A stretch of 64,000 nucleotides of DNA from Phycisphaerales bacterium (GCA_017642965.1 JAEPOJ010000022.1:1-64000); one strand, 5' to 3'. Counted from the first letter of the stretch, positions 1-9,813 are shown. Notes: generated by a model not told the origin, from the letters alone. Numbers and translations: made by a program.

Positions 1-57
1 GGCCGCGATGATGCTCACCCTCTCCTCATCAGAGCCCGGACCGCTGCGATTCTTCAT
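1..57 (-). CDS. Partial CDS, N-terminus only, unknown product
   Basis: An open frame begins with ATG at 55-57 on the minus strand and runs off the left edge of the window after 19 codons (starts MKNRSGPGSDEERVS). A purine-rich GGGGGATGG stretch lies a few bases upstream and could be a ribosome-binding site. It lies downstream of the secretin gene on the same strand, so it may belong to the same secretion-related operon. Too short to assign a function; it could also be a chance open frame. Confidence 0.4.
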   Translation of the reverse strand, partial: MKNRSGPGSDEERVSIIAA

Positions 58-177
58 GATTCCATCCCCCAAGGCTGATCGGTAAACATCACCAACCCAT
101 GGGGTTGCGTGTCCCATCGGCACAGGGTTGATTATTCACGATCTCGCCGACAGGGTCAACAGCACTTGTGATCCGGT

Positions 178-2946
178 TCAGTCGAGGTCAGCCCTGCCCA
201 TGCCGGGCTCAAGGTACATCTGGACCGAAGGGGTATCCAATGCCTCATCAAATGCCTCAATCGTGTCTTCGATCCGCTTGATGATGGCAGAGTAGTACAG
301 CTCCGTGTGGAAGAAATAGCGGGCAACATCAGCATCGATGACGGTGACGCTGTCCTTGTTCAGCTCCGGGGTGTGCAGGATCTTGCCGATCGTGAAGTTC
401 TTCAAGGATAGCGTCTGCTCCCCGCCGTTGAGGAGCACAATCTTCTTGAGCATGATCGCACGCTGGAGGCGTTCGATATCGCGCGGGTCCTGAATCAGGA
501 TTGTGAAGCGGCTGATGCCGTCGGTGTTGGGCTGGTTCATATCCCAGAGCAGCTGCTGCCAGGTGTCCCGGTCCGGACAGTCCACAAGGGCGACTTCAGG
601 GATGGGCTCAGAAGCCAGATCCTGCTGGGCGAGTGACTCGCGTGAGTACGTGTAGGTGATGGCGATCGCCTTGCCCGGGTTGAGTTTGAAGAAGCTGTCG
701 GGGTTCTGGCCATCCCCGATCTTGGCGAGCATGGAATCCAGGAAGCGGACGTTGTATCCCTCGTAATCCTTCTCCTCGAAGTAGATGATCCGCTGAGGAT
801 TCACACGCTGATCGACACCGGTTCTCTTGATCAGCTCGTAGATCATGCGGTGCACAAGCACCTCTTCGCCTGGGATGGTGTCGTCGGCGAACTCGCTGAA
901 TGGTTCGGTCTGAGAAAACTCGAAGTTGTTCTCGATTAGCACCCGTGCCAGATCACGATAGATCTTGAGCCGCTTGTTCTCAGCGAGGAATCGCAAATCA
1001 AAGACATCAACATCGCGAATGCGGTAGGCGTCACGGAAGAGCTGATTGCCCGTGCTGTCGAAGAGGTCATCATCCTTCGGCAGGTTCCGCTGGATGATCT
1101 CATCATCCTTGAGAACGTACGGCGTCAGCACGATGATCACTTCAGTCTTTTCAGTGGACTGCCGCTCGGAACGGAACGCGTGCCCGATGAAAGGCAGATC
1201 TCCAAGCAGCGGCACCTTATCCTGCGAGATCGAAAGGTCCTTGGAAACCAGCCCCCCGATGATCAGCGGCGTCTTGTTGTCAATCCGGGCGTACGTCTGA
1301 ACGCGGCGCGTCGAAACGGTGGGGGCCGACGCGAGCAGATCGCCATCGGTCGAGCGGATCTCAAGATCCCGCCCAGGGACCTGTGCGGAGACGACGGTGT
1401 CGATCAGCATGGAGACCACATCGCCCGTCTCCCCGATACGAGGTCGGATATTGAGCAGAATGCCAGTCGCGAGATACTTGAAGTTGAACGCGACCTTGTT
1501 CGAGTTCCCGGAGAAGCCCTCCTGGCTCGTCGCGATGGGGATATCCTCACCGACCCGGATCGTGGCTTGCCGATTATCGAGCGTGAGCACACTCGGGCGC
1601 GATAGCACCTCGGCTTTGCCGTCTCGGACCAGAGCCCTGAGCTCGACGGCCCAGTTTTTGACCAGCGTTCGGTCTTCGATATTTGTCAGTCCGAATGTGT
1701 CCGTCAGCCCCGTCGGATTGAGCGAGCCCAGCACAAAGTCAACACTCCCCTGCTGGTATGACCACTCCACCCCGAGCTCATCGAGGCCCTCTTCGCTGAT
1801 CTCCAAGACCATACCCTCGACGAACACCTGCTGCGCAGGGCGATCGATGTACTCGTCGAGCAGCTGTTTCACGAGGCTGAACTGCTCGGGATGAGCGGGG
1901 TGATAGACAATCATGATTTCTGATGTCGGGCTCATCAGAACATCGTTATTCAGCTTCGATGCCTTCGTTGGTGTCGAGGTCTGCCCAAACGCACCGGTCG
2001 AAGCCGCCTCGTCACCAACCAGGGCCATCGTGTCCGCGGCGGGTTCCGGCATCACAGCAACCATCGGGAGCTGATCAAAGTTGAGTGTCGCGGGGAGCTG
2101 CTCGATACCGCCGACCGTCTGTATCCCGAGCCCCTTGAGCGATTTCATCGCATCCGCAGTATTCACGTAGCTGAGCTTGATGATGTTGCGTGAAAGATCC
2201 TTCTGAGCGAGTCCGGTCCTCATTTGCGCGAGCTGGCTCAGGTTTCCCGTCACCATGTCCGGGACTTGGTCAACGACCGGGTTCGGTGTGACCTCGCCTT
2301 CGGCGTCCACGCTGATGCCCTGGACCCAAAGCTGCGGCAGCTGGGAGAGATAGCTCACGTACCCAAATCGGATGATGTCCTCGCCGCCATCCTCACGGCG
2401 CAACACAAGCGAGGGGCCCTTGCTCACGCCCGCGGGGCGTGGTCCCATCTGCGCTTCAAGGACAGGCAGCGCGGCCTGGTAGCCCTGCTCCGTCTGGAGC
2501 TTGAGCGTGATCGATGCGATCAGTTCATTGATCTCCGAACGGCTCATCCGCTCGAGCTGGATCAGGCGGCCCGCATTCTGAGGGATCGTGTGCTCAACCC
2601 GGGCTTCTTCACTGATCGTGCCACCAGTCTCCATGGCGCGCTGATCGAGCGTGCCCGAGAGCGACTCATGCTCAAGCCGGTCCCGCATCGAACTGAGCAC
2701 GCCTGGGTTAATCTGGGGCGATTGAAGTGAGTCGAGTGCGGTTGCGATTTTGGCCAGTGCGTCCTCACGTGAGGGCTCGCGTTCATCGAGGATGATCCCT
2801 CCCGGCGTCACGCGTGGTTCAGAGACCTCATAGCCCTGCGACGCTGTACGCTGCTGACTACAACCCGCAACCCAGAGCGACCCGGCTAACGCGAGTCCGG
2901 ATACGGCCTGAACGAGAGCGGGGGCTGTGAGGCTGGGGCGCTTCAT
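178..2946 (-). CDS. Secretin (GspD/PilQ superfamily) lipoprotein with long C-terminal extension
   Basis: Outer-membrane secretin, 922 aa, expected to form the gated channel of a type II secretion or type IV pilus-like machine. The N-terminus has a lipoprotein-type signal (hydrophobic stretch ending at a Cys near residue 29). The secretin core runs from about residue 370 (QVFVEGMVLEISEEGLDELG), through the EVLSRPSVLTLDN strand near 447, to the hallmark PLLGDLPFIGHAF near 575 and VIIVLTPYVL near 605. About 310 further residues (roughly 612-922) follow; they match no motif I recognise, and secretins normally end soon after this point. The start codon overlaps the stop of the upstream ABC exporter by 3-4 bases, indicating translational coupling. 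Family is certain; the exact secretion type is not. Confidence 0.9.
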   Translation of the reverse strand: MKRPSLTAPALVQAVSGLALAGSLWVAGCSQQRTASQGYEVSEPRVTPGGIILDEREPSREDALAKIATALDSLQSPQINPGVLSSMRDRLEHESLSGTLDQRAMETGGTISEEARVEHTIPQNAGRLIQLERMSRSEINELIASITLKLQTEQGYQAALPVLEAQMGPRPAGVSKGPSLVLRREDGGEDIIRFGYVSYLSQLPQLWVQGISVDAEGEVTPNPVVDQVPDMVTGNLSQLAQMRTGLAQKDLSRNIIKLSYVNTADAMKSLKGLGIQTVGGIEQLPATLNFDQLPMVAVMPEPAADTMALVGDEAASTGAFGQTSTPTKASKLNNDVLMSPTSEIMIVYHPAHPEQFSLVKQLLDEYIDRPAQQVFVEGMVLEISEEGLDELGVEWSYQQGSVDFVLGSLNPTGLTDTFGLTNIEDRTLVKNWAVELRALVRDGKAEVLSRPSVLTLDNRQATIRVGEDIPIATSQEGFSGNSNKVAFNFKYLATGILLNIRPRIGETGDVVSMLIDTVVSAQVPGRDLEIRSTDGDLLASAPTVSTRRVQTYARIDNKTPLIIGGLVSKDLSISQDKVPLLGDLPFIGHAFRSERQSTEKTEVIIVLTPYVLKDDEIIQRNLPKDDDLFDSTGNQLFRDAYRIRDVDVFDLRFLAENKRLKIYRDLARVLIENNFEFSQTEPFSEFADDTIPGEEVLVHRMIYELIKRTGVDQRVNPQRIIYFEEKDYEGYNVRFLDSMLAKIGDGQNPDSFFKLNPGKAIAITYTYSRESLAQQDLASEPIPEVALVDCPDRDTWQQLLWDMNQPNTDGISRFTILIQDPRDIERLQRAIMLKKIVLLNGGEQTLSLKNFTIGKILHTPELNKDSVTVIDADVARYFFHTELYYSAIIKRIEDTIEAFDEALDTPSVQMYLEPGMGRADLD

Positions 2947-4925
2947 TGGTGTTCTTCCTCATCGGGCTTGGTGCCCGCGTGCTCGATGGCAGACCCGGTC
3001 TGATCATGGGGACCAAACCGGTTGCTCCTGCCCTGACGATCGTTGCCATCCGAGGGCTCAATATAACCCATCGACACAGGATCGGCATCATCTCCGGAAT
3101 TCATATCCTGGTCGTCGGCGTTCCCCACACGATCGTTTCCGTCGGCCCCTATCGGGGGCTCTTGGATGGGGGCATACCCGTACTCACGGCTGATATACCG
3201 CTCCGGGGTCCCCTCAAAGTCCTTCCGCCCATCCCGGATACAGACAACCCGGTCGACCAGATCCAGCAGATTGGCCTCATGTGTGACCATGATGATGGTT
3301 CGGTTCTGGATTTCCTCAAAGATGGTCTGGACGAGCGAGCGGGACGATTCCCGATCGATCGAAGCCGTGGCCTCATCAAGGATCAGGATGGGTGAGTTTT
3401 TCAGGAGCGCCCTGGCCAAGGTGATGCGCTGCTTCTCGCCGCGGGAGAGTTCGACACCGTAATCGCTCAGGCGAGTCTCGTAGCCCTTGGGCAGGCGCTC
3501 GATGATGCCGTGCGCACCCGTGATCTTGCAGGCACGCTCGACCTCGGCTCTCGTTGCATCCGGTCGCGCGTACCGCAGATTCTCATCAATCGTCGCGTTG
3601 AAGAGGAACACCTCTTGGAACGCAATACTGATCCCCGCACGGAGCGTGGGCAGCGGGAGTTCACTCGTGTCCCGATCCCCGATGCTGATGGCTCCGCTGG
3701 ACGGCTTGATGAACCGCGGCAGCAAGTTGATGGCCGTGCTCTTGCCAGATCCGCTGGGACCAGTGATGGCGATCCGGTCGCCCGGGCGGATCCGGAAACT
3801 GATGTCGTGCAGGACCTCCGTCGCATCGTCATACGCGAACGAGACTCCATCGAACCGGATCTCGCCCCGCATTGTTTCGCCGGCGTCCTCCTGAACGTCC
3901 CGACGCATCACCCCCTCGTCATGGATGGGCTCCTCGAGCATGTCCATAACCCTGCTGACACTGGCGGTCGCCTTCGACGAATGCCCCACGCCGCTGATGA
4001 TCTCAAGCACAGATGGGTACAGCATCATGACGTACCCGAAGAACATCATGAACTCGCCGCCCTTCATGCGGCCCTTGATTACCTCGAACGCGCCATAAGC
4101 GAGCAGCAGGATGGTGCCGAGGCCAACAAGCAGGTCTGCGGTCACCTTCTGGGCAAAGTGATACCGCTGCGACTTGATCTGAGACTTGCGGCTCTCGTCG
4201 ATCGCGGCGTGAAACGTCTCGCTCTCACGGGCCTCAGCGTTGAAGCCCTTTACGACCTCGATGCCGAGGAACTTTTCGACAACGGAGCCGTACGCGAGTG
4301 ACAGGTTCTCCTGGGCCTCACTATGGCTCACCTTGATCGGGCCGCGGAAGAACCTGTAGGTCACGAACTGCAGCGGGAGGATGATGATCGATGCCAAAGC
4401 CAGGCGGATGTTCATCACACAGATCACGCAGATCAGGATCTGGAACTTCAGGAGATTCAGCATCAGCAGCGGGAGCTTCTCCTGAATGAAGGTCTGGATC
4501 TTGTAGGTGTCATCCATGACCCGAGCGCTGACCCGACCCGGCTGGTTCGACCGGTAGAAACGCAGGCTCAGCTGCTGCAGGTGATCAAACAATCGACGGC
4601 GCATTGAGAAACAGATGTCCTCGCTCATCCGCAGTGAGAGCATCCGGCTCGTGTAGAACAGCGTGTTGCGAGCGATGTAAGACACAAACAGCCCGCAAAG
4701 GATCAGGCCAAGGAGCTTCCACGCGCCGCCCATAGACTCGGAATGCCCGCTCCCGGTGAACACATCATCGATCAGGAGCTTGATCGCATACGGCGGAGCG
4801 AGGTCGGTCAGCGCGAGGAGGATGAGCAGCACAACGATGAGCGATAAGCGCGGCCCGTGCTCACGCAGCAGCCCGATCATCGAGTTCGATGATGGGGCAC
4901 TCCCATTGTCGATGGGTTTACTCAT
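2943..4925 (-). CDS. ABC exporter, fused permease-ATPase (MsbA-like)
   Basis: Half-transporter of 660 aa with a six-helix transmembrane domain (about residues 25-320) followed by a nucleotide-binding domain. Seen directly: Walker A GPSGSGKST near residue 388, signature LSRGEKQR near 491, Walker B ILILDEATAS just after, and the switch His in MVTHEAN. Homodimers of this family flip lipids or export small molecules and peptides across the inner membrane. The last 70 or so residues, after the ATPase fold, form a hydrophilic Asp/Asn/Gly-rich tail that looks disordered and is unusual for the family. Its stop overlaps the secretin start, so the two are probably made together. Substrate unknown; a lipid A-type or polysaccharide cargo would fit the setting but is inference. 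Confidence 0.92.
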   Translation of the reverse strand: MSKPIDNGSAPSSNSMIGLLREHGPRLSLIVVLLILLALTDLAPPYAIKLLIDDVFTGSGHSESMGGAWKLLGLILCGLFVSYIARNTLFYTSRMLSLRMSEDICFSMRRRLFDHLQQLSLRFYRSNQPGRVSARVMDDTYKIQTFIQEKLPLLMLNLLKFQILICVICVMNIRLALASIIILPLQFVTYRFFRGPIKVSHSEAQENLSLAYGSVVEKFLGIEVVKGFNAEARESETFHAAIDESRKSQIKSQRYHFAQKVTADLLVGLGTILLLAYGAFEVIKGRMKGGEFMMFFGYVMMLYPSVLEIISGVGHSSKATASVSRVMDMLEEPIHDEGVMRRDVQEDAGETMRGEIRFDGVSFAYDDATEVLHDISFRIRPGDRIAITGPSGSGKSTAINLLPRFIKPSSGAISIGDRDTSELPLPTLRAGISIAFQEVFLFNATIDENLRYARPDATRAEVERACKITGAHGIIERLPKGYETRLSDYGVELSRGEKQRITLARALLKNSPILILDEATASIDRESSRSLVQTIFEEIQNRTIIMVTHEANLLDLVDRVVCIRDGRKDFEGTPERYISREYGYAPIQEPPIGADGNDRVGNADDQDMNSGDDADPVSMGYIEPSDGNDRQGRSNRFGPHDQTGSAIEHAGTKPDEEEHQ

Positions 4926-5107
4926 TCACTCTCGCTCCAGGTAGCGCAATCCGTGGGCGAATGCCCGTAGAGAAACATATCGGCTTGGTACACGCGGCAG
5001 ATCCAGAGATCCACGCCATGCACGCGTATCTGGCTTGTATGTTCACACTAGCATACAGGCTGCCTGCACGGATTGATGCGATTCGTCGGAGAACTGCAAA
5101 AACTCAC

Positions 5108-5133
5108 AAAAACACACGCCCCGGATGGGGCGT
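5108..5133 (-). terminator. Rho-independent terminator of the kexin-like protease gene
   Basis: Inverted repeat ACGCCCC (5116-5122) / GGGGCGT (5127-5133) with a GGAT loop. Read on the minus strand it is followed by a short T-rich stretch (the A-run at 5108-5112 on the plus strand). It sits about 30 bases past the stop at 5162. Confidence 0.7.
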
Positions 5134-5161
5134 TTGTTTGGTTTGGGTAAAGATCGGCGTA

Positions 5162-8140
5162 TCAGATCGGGCGAACGACCGGGTCGTTATCGCCGACATT
5201 CGTGCCGCCGGGGCTGGGACGTCCACCACCCAAGCCGCCGCCGTTGCAGTAGCCGGGGGTCCAGAGCTGGAGGAACGCGATCACGTCGTTGTAGTTGATC
5301 GTACCGTTGACGTCGATATCAGCACGGGTATCGGAGTTGAGCCACCAGTTCACGAAGATCTGGAGGTCGGTGAGATCAACGAGGCCGTTGCCATCGAGAT
5401 CACCCGGGCAGCCCGTGAGCGCCGGTGGGCAGCCATCAAACACCGGTGCGTTGATGCTGTGACCGTAGATCCGGAGCTGGTAGTTGACGAGTTCCTTCTC
5501 GGAGTGGTCCGGGTTGCCGGGCATACCGAACGGACCGAGGTAGGTTACCTGCTCCACACCGAACGAGGACGGGTCCATCGGATCCGGCATGTCGTCTGGC
5601 GGCTCACCCTCGGGGCTTTCTTCATCCGGACGGAAGTCCTGAATGATCAGATCCCAGGTGCCACCCGCAAGCTCGCCCCAGTGCTTGTACGTCGTGAACG
5701 TATGTTCAAAGTACGCGGTCCCGTTGAGGCCGTTCGAGTCGCCACGGGGGAGTGCCAGGGGTGAGATCGTGCCGCGTGGGCTACGCAGTGCGATGAGCAG
5801 ATCGCCCGCACCGTCACCGGTGATCGTCAGATCGAGCTCGATGCCCTCGATCTCGATGTTGTCACGGACACACGCGATGGGGAGAACGAGTGCCGCACCA
5901 GGAACGAGTTCATTGGTCTCGAGGTTCTCTGAGACGACTGAAACCGCCTCAAATGTAGCGTCCGGGATCTCACCGTCCTCGAAGAACGGGTTGCCGCCGT
6001 CATCGCCGTCGCCGGAGGTTTGCACACCGGAATCGAGCAAGATCAGGCGACCGACGCCCGGCCAGGTTTCTGCCGCAGCGATCGCGGCGTCGGCATCAAT
6101 GATACCAAAGCCGTACTCGTCACTGTGGCGGACGTCTGCCGAGTTGGTTGTCCAGAAGGTCGGTGTTGGCGAGTTCTGATCGTCGTCAGGATCGAGACGT
6201 CCGAGACCAAGGATGACAGATGGCCAGTATGATTCTGTTGGATCATAGAAATCGGCGCCCGTTGGGTCCGACCCGGTCTCCTCAGGAATGATGGCTGTCT
6301 GCTGCAAGATCGCCTGGATGTCACGCAGCGTCAGTGCGGGATTGGCTTCGAGCATCAGGGCGATGATGCCAGAGGCGACCGGTGCTGCAGCACTGGTGCC
6401 ATTGAAAATGCAGGTCTCGAGATCATCATCAGCGAAGGAGATGCCCGGGAACACAGCGTTACAGTTCACGGTGCCATCGCTATCAGCACCCTCGCCCTGT
6501 TCTAGCGTCACGATGCCGGTGCCGTCTGGGGTTGAGAAGCCCCAGCTGTCCATCCCAAACTCCTGACTTGGTGTCGCGATCTGTGAATAGGCGCTCACGA
6601 AGACCGAGGTGCCAGTGGTGGAGTAGCTCGTGCGTACGCGGTTCTTGCCAACAGCGCCAATAGCTATCGTGCGTGAAAGCGAGGTGTAGGGATTGTACTC
6701 CGTGCGGCCCCCGAGGTGCCCGCTCCAACGCCAGCTCTGATCGAGCGTGCCGTCAAGGATAAACACATCGGGGATGCCATCGCCGTCGGCATCGTCTGCA
6801 GAACCGGTGCCCGTAATATCAAGGTAGCCGTAAGGTGCGACGTTCATCGGATCGGTGCCGATGCCGGGCAGGCTGATCGCGTTACCGAGCGCCAGGCGAG
6901 CAAAGTCGGTGAAGTGGCTGCTGTTGCCCGCGGAGAACACGAAGATACGGCCATCGCGGTTGCGTCCGAGACGGATGCCGCGGTCAAGCCCGATCTCTTC
7001 GATTGCGGCCGCGTTCGAGCTCGTGACATTCGGGACAACGATCTCGTAGTCATCGGGGAACGTCACCAACACCTTGCCGGTGTTGTCCGGCGGGAAGGAC
7101 TCGTTTTGTGGGCCCCATGAGTTGTTGATGATGTCGATCTGGTTCAGGGCGTGCGCGAACGACTCGCCGGAATCGATGTCCGACCCGTTCCGGAGCGATG
7201 CGAGCGTGGCGCCGTATGCTACGCCTGCACCGTGGATGCCGTTGTTGCCCTCGGCCGCGATAATGCCGGCGACGCTGACACCGTGCGTGTAATCGACGTT
7301 GAACGCAGAGGTTTCGAGCGACAGGTCGAAGTTGGTCTGCAGCGCCAGATCAGGGTGGATGAAGAGCGTGTCGTTCTCGTCGTAGCGGAAGAAGCTGTTG
7401 GTGAACGCCTCCAAAACACCGACAGTCACACCCGCACCGGTGTAGCCGCGGGCATACACCTGATCGATGGCGTGGTTGCCGTCGTTCGGTGCAGCGTTCG
7501 CAGCGATCGCTGGGTTGTTGAAGATGTGCCACTGGTAAGGCGCGGTCGGATCGGAGGTGATCGACGGGCCACCCATAGAGAGGTTCTCGACTGGGGCGCG
7601 AGAGCTGATCTCTGCCCAGTCGACCTCACCCAGGCGCTCGAGCCTGTTCACCAGCTTGATCGCGTCCTCGACCGTCGGTGTCTCGACAATAAAGACATCT
7701 GTGGTGTCCGCGAAGTTCCGGTAGGTGAGCCCGTTATTCGTAGCGAGCCCGAGCTGAGCGCCGGCGTTGTTCAGTGCACGCTCGAGACGCTGCTCGTCCT
7801 GAGTCTGAACCACCACGCGAGCGAACACGTCACGAACAACGTTGAACGCCGGGACGGCCGGGTTCACGACTCGAGTCGCAGTCGAGACCTTGGCTTGCGG
7901 CTGGGCGATGACATATTCAGCGCCGACCTTGCCGAACTTGACCTGCATCGGCTTGCCCTGAAGCACGTCGTTGTAGTTGGCGACGCGACCGGATTGCTTC
8001 GCGCCGGCCTGTGATGCGGGAGCGGTCGTGGGTTCCGCGTGTACAGCGCCGGCAAGGCCCGCGATGGACATGATCGCGAGTGCTCGGCTGATCCGTCGTG
8101 GTTGACGTTGGGGTATCGTCTTTCGAGCGGGATGGCTCAT
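5162..8140 (-). CDS. Secreted kexin/furin-like serine protease (S8) with P domain and dockerin-like C-terminus; catalytic Asp appears to be Glu
   Basis: Large exported subtilase, 992 aa from the chosen ATG at 8140, which has GGAG six bases upstream; upstream in-frame starts lack a site. Order: signal peptide (ends AVHAE near 36); I9-like propeptide (about 85-185); S8 domain with His286 in HGVSVAG, an oxyanion-region NNSWGP, and Ser583 in GTSAAAP; P domain (about 740-900); then two Ca-loop segments (DLDGNGLVDLTD and DIDVNGTINYND) and a Gly-rich tail. The GTSAAAP motif plus a P domain is typical of the kexin/proprotein-convertase subfamily. At the usual catalytic Asp position the sequence is VGVLEAF (Glu244), followed by an insert before the conserved HPDL. 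The dockerin-like end resembles surface-anchoring ends of Phycisphaerae proteins. Activity is therefore uncertain, although family membership is clear. Confidence 0.9.
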   Translation of the reverse strand: MSHPARKTIPQRQPRRISRALAIMSIAGLAGAVHAEPTTAPASQAGAKQSGRVANYNDVLQGKPMQVKFGKVGAEYVIAQPQAKVSTATRVVNPAVPAFNVVRDVFARVVVQTQDEQRLERALNNAGAQLGLATNNGLTYRNFADTTDVFIVETPTVEDAIKLVNRLERLGEVDWAEISSRAPVENLSMGGPSITSDPTAPYQWHIFNNPAIAANAAPNDGNHAIDQVYARGYTGAGVTVGVLEAFTNSFFRYDENDTLFIHPDLALQTNFDLSLETSAFNVDYTHGVSVAGIIAAEGNNGIHGAGVAYGATLASLRNGSDIDSGESFAHALNQIDIINNSWGPQNESFPPDNTGKVLVTFPDDYEIVVPNVTSSNAAAIEEIGLDRGIRLGRNRDGRIFVFSAGNSSHFTDFARLALGNAISLPGIGTDPMNVAPYGYLDITGTGSADDADGDGIPDVFILDGTLDQSWRWSGHLGGRTEYNPYTSLSRTIAIGAVGKNRVRTSYSTTGTSVFVSAYSQIATPSQEFGMDSWGFSTPDGTGIVTLEQGEGADSDGTVNCNAVFPGISFADDDLETCIFNGTSAAAPVASGIIALMLEANPALTLRDIQAILQQTAIIPEETGSDPTGADFYDPTESYWPSVILGLGRLDPDDDQNSPTPTFWTTNSADVRHSDEYGFGIIDADAAIAAAETWPGVGRLILLDSGVQTSGDGDDGGNPFFEDGEIPDATFEAVSVVSENLETNELVPGAALVLPIACVRDNIEIEGIELDLTITGDGAGDLLIALRSPRGTISPLALPRGDSNGLNGTAYFEHTFTTYKHWGELAGGTWDLIIQDFRPDEESPEGEPPDDMPDPMDPSSFGVEQVTYLGPFGMPGNPDHSEKELVNYQLRIYGHSINAPVFDGCPPALTGCPGDLDGNGLVDLTDLQIFVNWWLNSDTRADIDVNGTINYNDVIAFLQLWTPGYCNGGGLGGGRPSPGGTNVGDNDPVVRPI

Positions 8141-8361
8141 GGTGGACTCCATTACGTACCTTGGTGTGTATGGGGTTGGGGCCATTATAGTGCAAACGAG
8201 ACACGTTCGCAGTACGTTTTTCGTGGGTTTTACACCCTCATCGGGTGTATGAATGCTGCCCGGTGAAAACCAGTCAGCAACGATGATCCCCCTTCAGAGT
8301 ATGGATCGATACGGGCGATGAACGCCCGCGGTTGCAGACATCCAGCAACCGGACGTAATCC

Positions 8362-9813
8362 TTACTCACCGGGTTCGGTCATGGATCGGGGATCGAGCAG
8401 TTCATTGAGACGATCCGCGTCAAGGAGCCCTTGCTCGAGGGCCAGTTCACGCACGGTCTTACCTTCCGCGTATGCCTGATATGCCAGCTTTGCTGATGCG
8501 TCATAACCTATGACTGGAACAAGGCTTGTGCACATCGCGAGGCTGCCTTCAATCAGCTCGGCACACCGCTCCTCGTCTGGCTCAAGCCCCTGGATGAGCT
8601 TCTCGTTCAGTGTGGTGCAGGATCCGGAAAGAATCTGGATCGAATCAAGCACGTTGGCCGCCATCATCGGCATCGCAACGTTCAAGTCCAGAAGCGATCC
8701 AACGCCGCCCAACCCCCCGGTCGTGACCGCTGCATCATTCCCGATGACCTGACAGGCCGCCATCACGACCGCCTCACAGATCACCGGATTGACCTTGCCG
8801 GGCATGATGCTCGATCCGGGCTGCACGGCAGGGAGCTTGAGTTCACCAATCCCGCAGCGTGGGCCGGAACCAAGCCAACGGATGTCGTTCGCGATCTTCG
8901 AGAGACTGACCGCGATGGTCTTGAGGAGACCAGAAACCTCAACAAACCCATCCTTGGCGTGCTGGGCCTCGAAGTGGTTCTCCGCTTCTCGGAACTGAAC
9001 TCCGGTCGATTCCGTGAGCTGATCGCACACGAGCCGGCTGAAGTCAGGGTGCGTGTTGATCCCGGTCCCGACCGCTGTTCCACCGATCGGCAGCTCGCTG
9101 AGCGTGGCGAGTGCCCGATCGAGCCTGTCTGCCGCATGATGCATCTGTGATGCGTAGCCGGAGAACTCCTGACCAAGCCGAATGGGGGTCGCGTCCTGCA
9201 GGTGCGTACGACCAATCTTGACGATGCTGTCCCAGGCCTTCGCCTTCTCATCGAGCGCTTCAGCGAGCGTGCGAACCGCCGGCAGCAGCTTGGACTGAAT
9301 CTCAACCGCGGCGGCGATATGCATCGCGGTGGGGAAGGTGTCGTTGCTCGACTGACCCATGTTCACATGATCGTTGGGGTGGACCGCGTAATCGTTCTCC
9401 AGGTACGCCGGGTCCTTGCTGGAGCCCACCGGCGCCCCGTGCTTCAGGCAGACGAGGTTCGAGACAACCTCGTTGGTGTTCATATTCGTCGACGTTCCAG
9501 AACCAGTTTGGAAGATATCCACCGGGAAGTGACGTGCGATACCACCCCGATCGCCTAATCCGGCAAGGATCTGGTCGCACGCCTCAACGATGGCATCAGC
9601 CTTCGTGTCCTCAAGCTTGCCGAGCTTCTGGTTCGACCGTGCCGCGGCGGCCTTCAGGCGGGCGAACGCAAGTATGACTTCGCTCGGCACAGGACGCCCT
9701 GAGATGGGGAAGTTCAGCACGGCCCGCTGGGTCGAAGCGCCGTACAAAACGTCCGCTGGGACGGGCATCTCGCCCATCGAATCCTTCTCGATCCGGGTCG
9801 TATCAGGGGTCAT
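8362..9813 (-). CDS. fumC: Fumarate hydratase class II
   Basis: Interconverts fumarate and L-malate in the TCA cycle, cytoplasmic homotetramer. 483 aa from ATG 9813, in line with class II fumarases (about 465). Family signatures: the N-terminal TRIEKDSMGE..PADVLYGA block, GQSSNDTFPTA near residue 145, GRTHLQDATP near 198, and the SS-loop GSSIMPGKVNPV near 333 carrying the catalytic Ser. An in-frame ATG at 9876 would add 21 residues; neither start has a clear ribosome-binding site, and 9813 is preferred because it matches the usual family N-terminus. Aspartase and argininosuccinate lyase share the fold, but the N-terminal and SS-loop sequences favour fumarase. Divergent from the gene at 9958. 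Confidence 0.93.
   Translation of the reverse strand: MTPDTTRIEKDSMGEMPVPADVLYGASTQRAVLNFPISGRPVPSEVILAFARLKAAAARSNQKLGKLEDTKADAIVEACDQILAGLGDRGGIARHFPVDIFQTGSGTSTNMNTNEVVSNLVCLKHGAPVGSSKDPAYLENDYAVHPNDHVNMGQSSNDTFPTAMHIAAAVEIQSKLLPAVRTLAEALDEKAKAWDSIVKIGRTHLQDATPIRLGQEFSGYASQMHHAADRLDRALATLSELPIGGTAVGTGINTHPDFSRLVCDQLTESTGVQFREAENHFEAQHAKDGFVEVSGLLKTIAVSLSKIANDIRWLGSGPRCGIGELKLPAVQPGSSIMPGKVNPVICEAVVMAACQVIGNDAAVTTGGLGGVGSLLDLNVAMPMMAANVLDSIQILSGSCTTLNEKLIQGLEPDEERCAELIEGSLAMCTSLVPVIGYDASAKLAYQAYAEGKTVRELALEQGLLDADRLNELLDPRSMTEPGE

Noticed and set aside
8312-8351. Two adjacent hairpins (CGGGCG/CGCCCG and CGGTTGC/GCAACCG) after fumC
   Set aside because: No T-run on either strand and loops of five and nine bases, so not called as a terminator; a role in 3' end formation remains possible.
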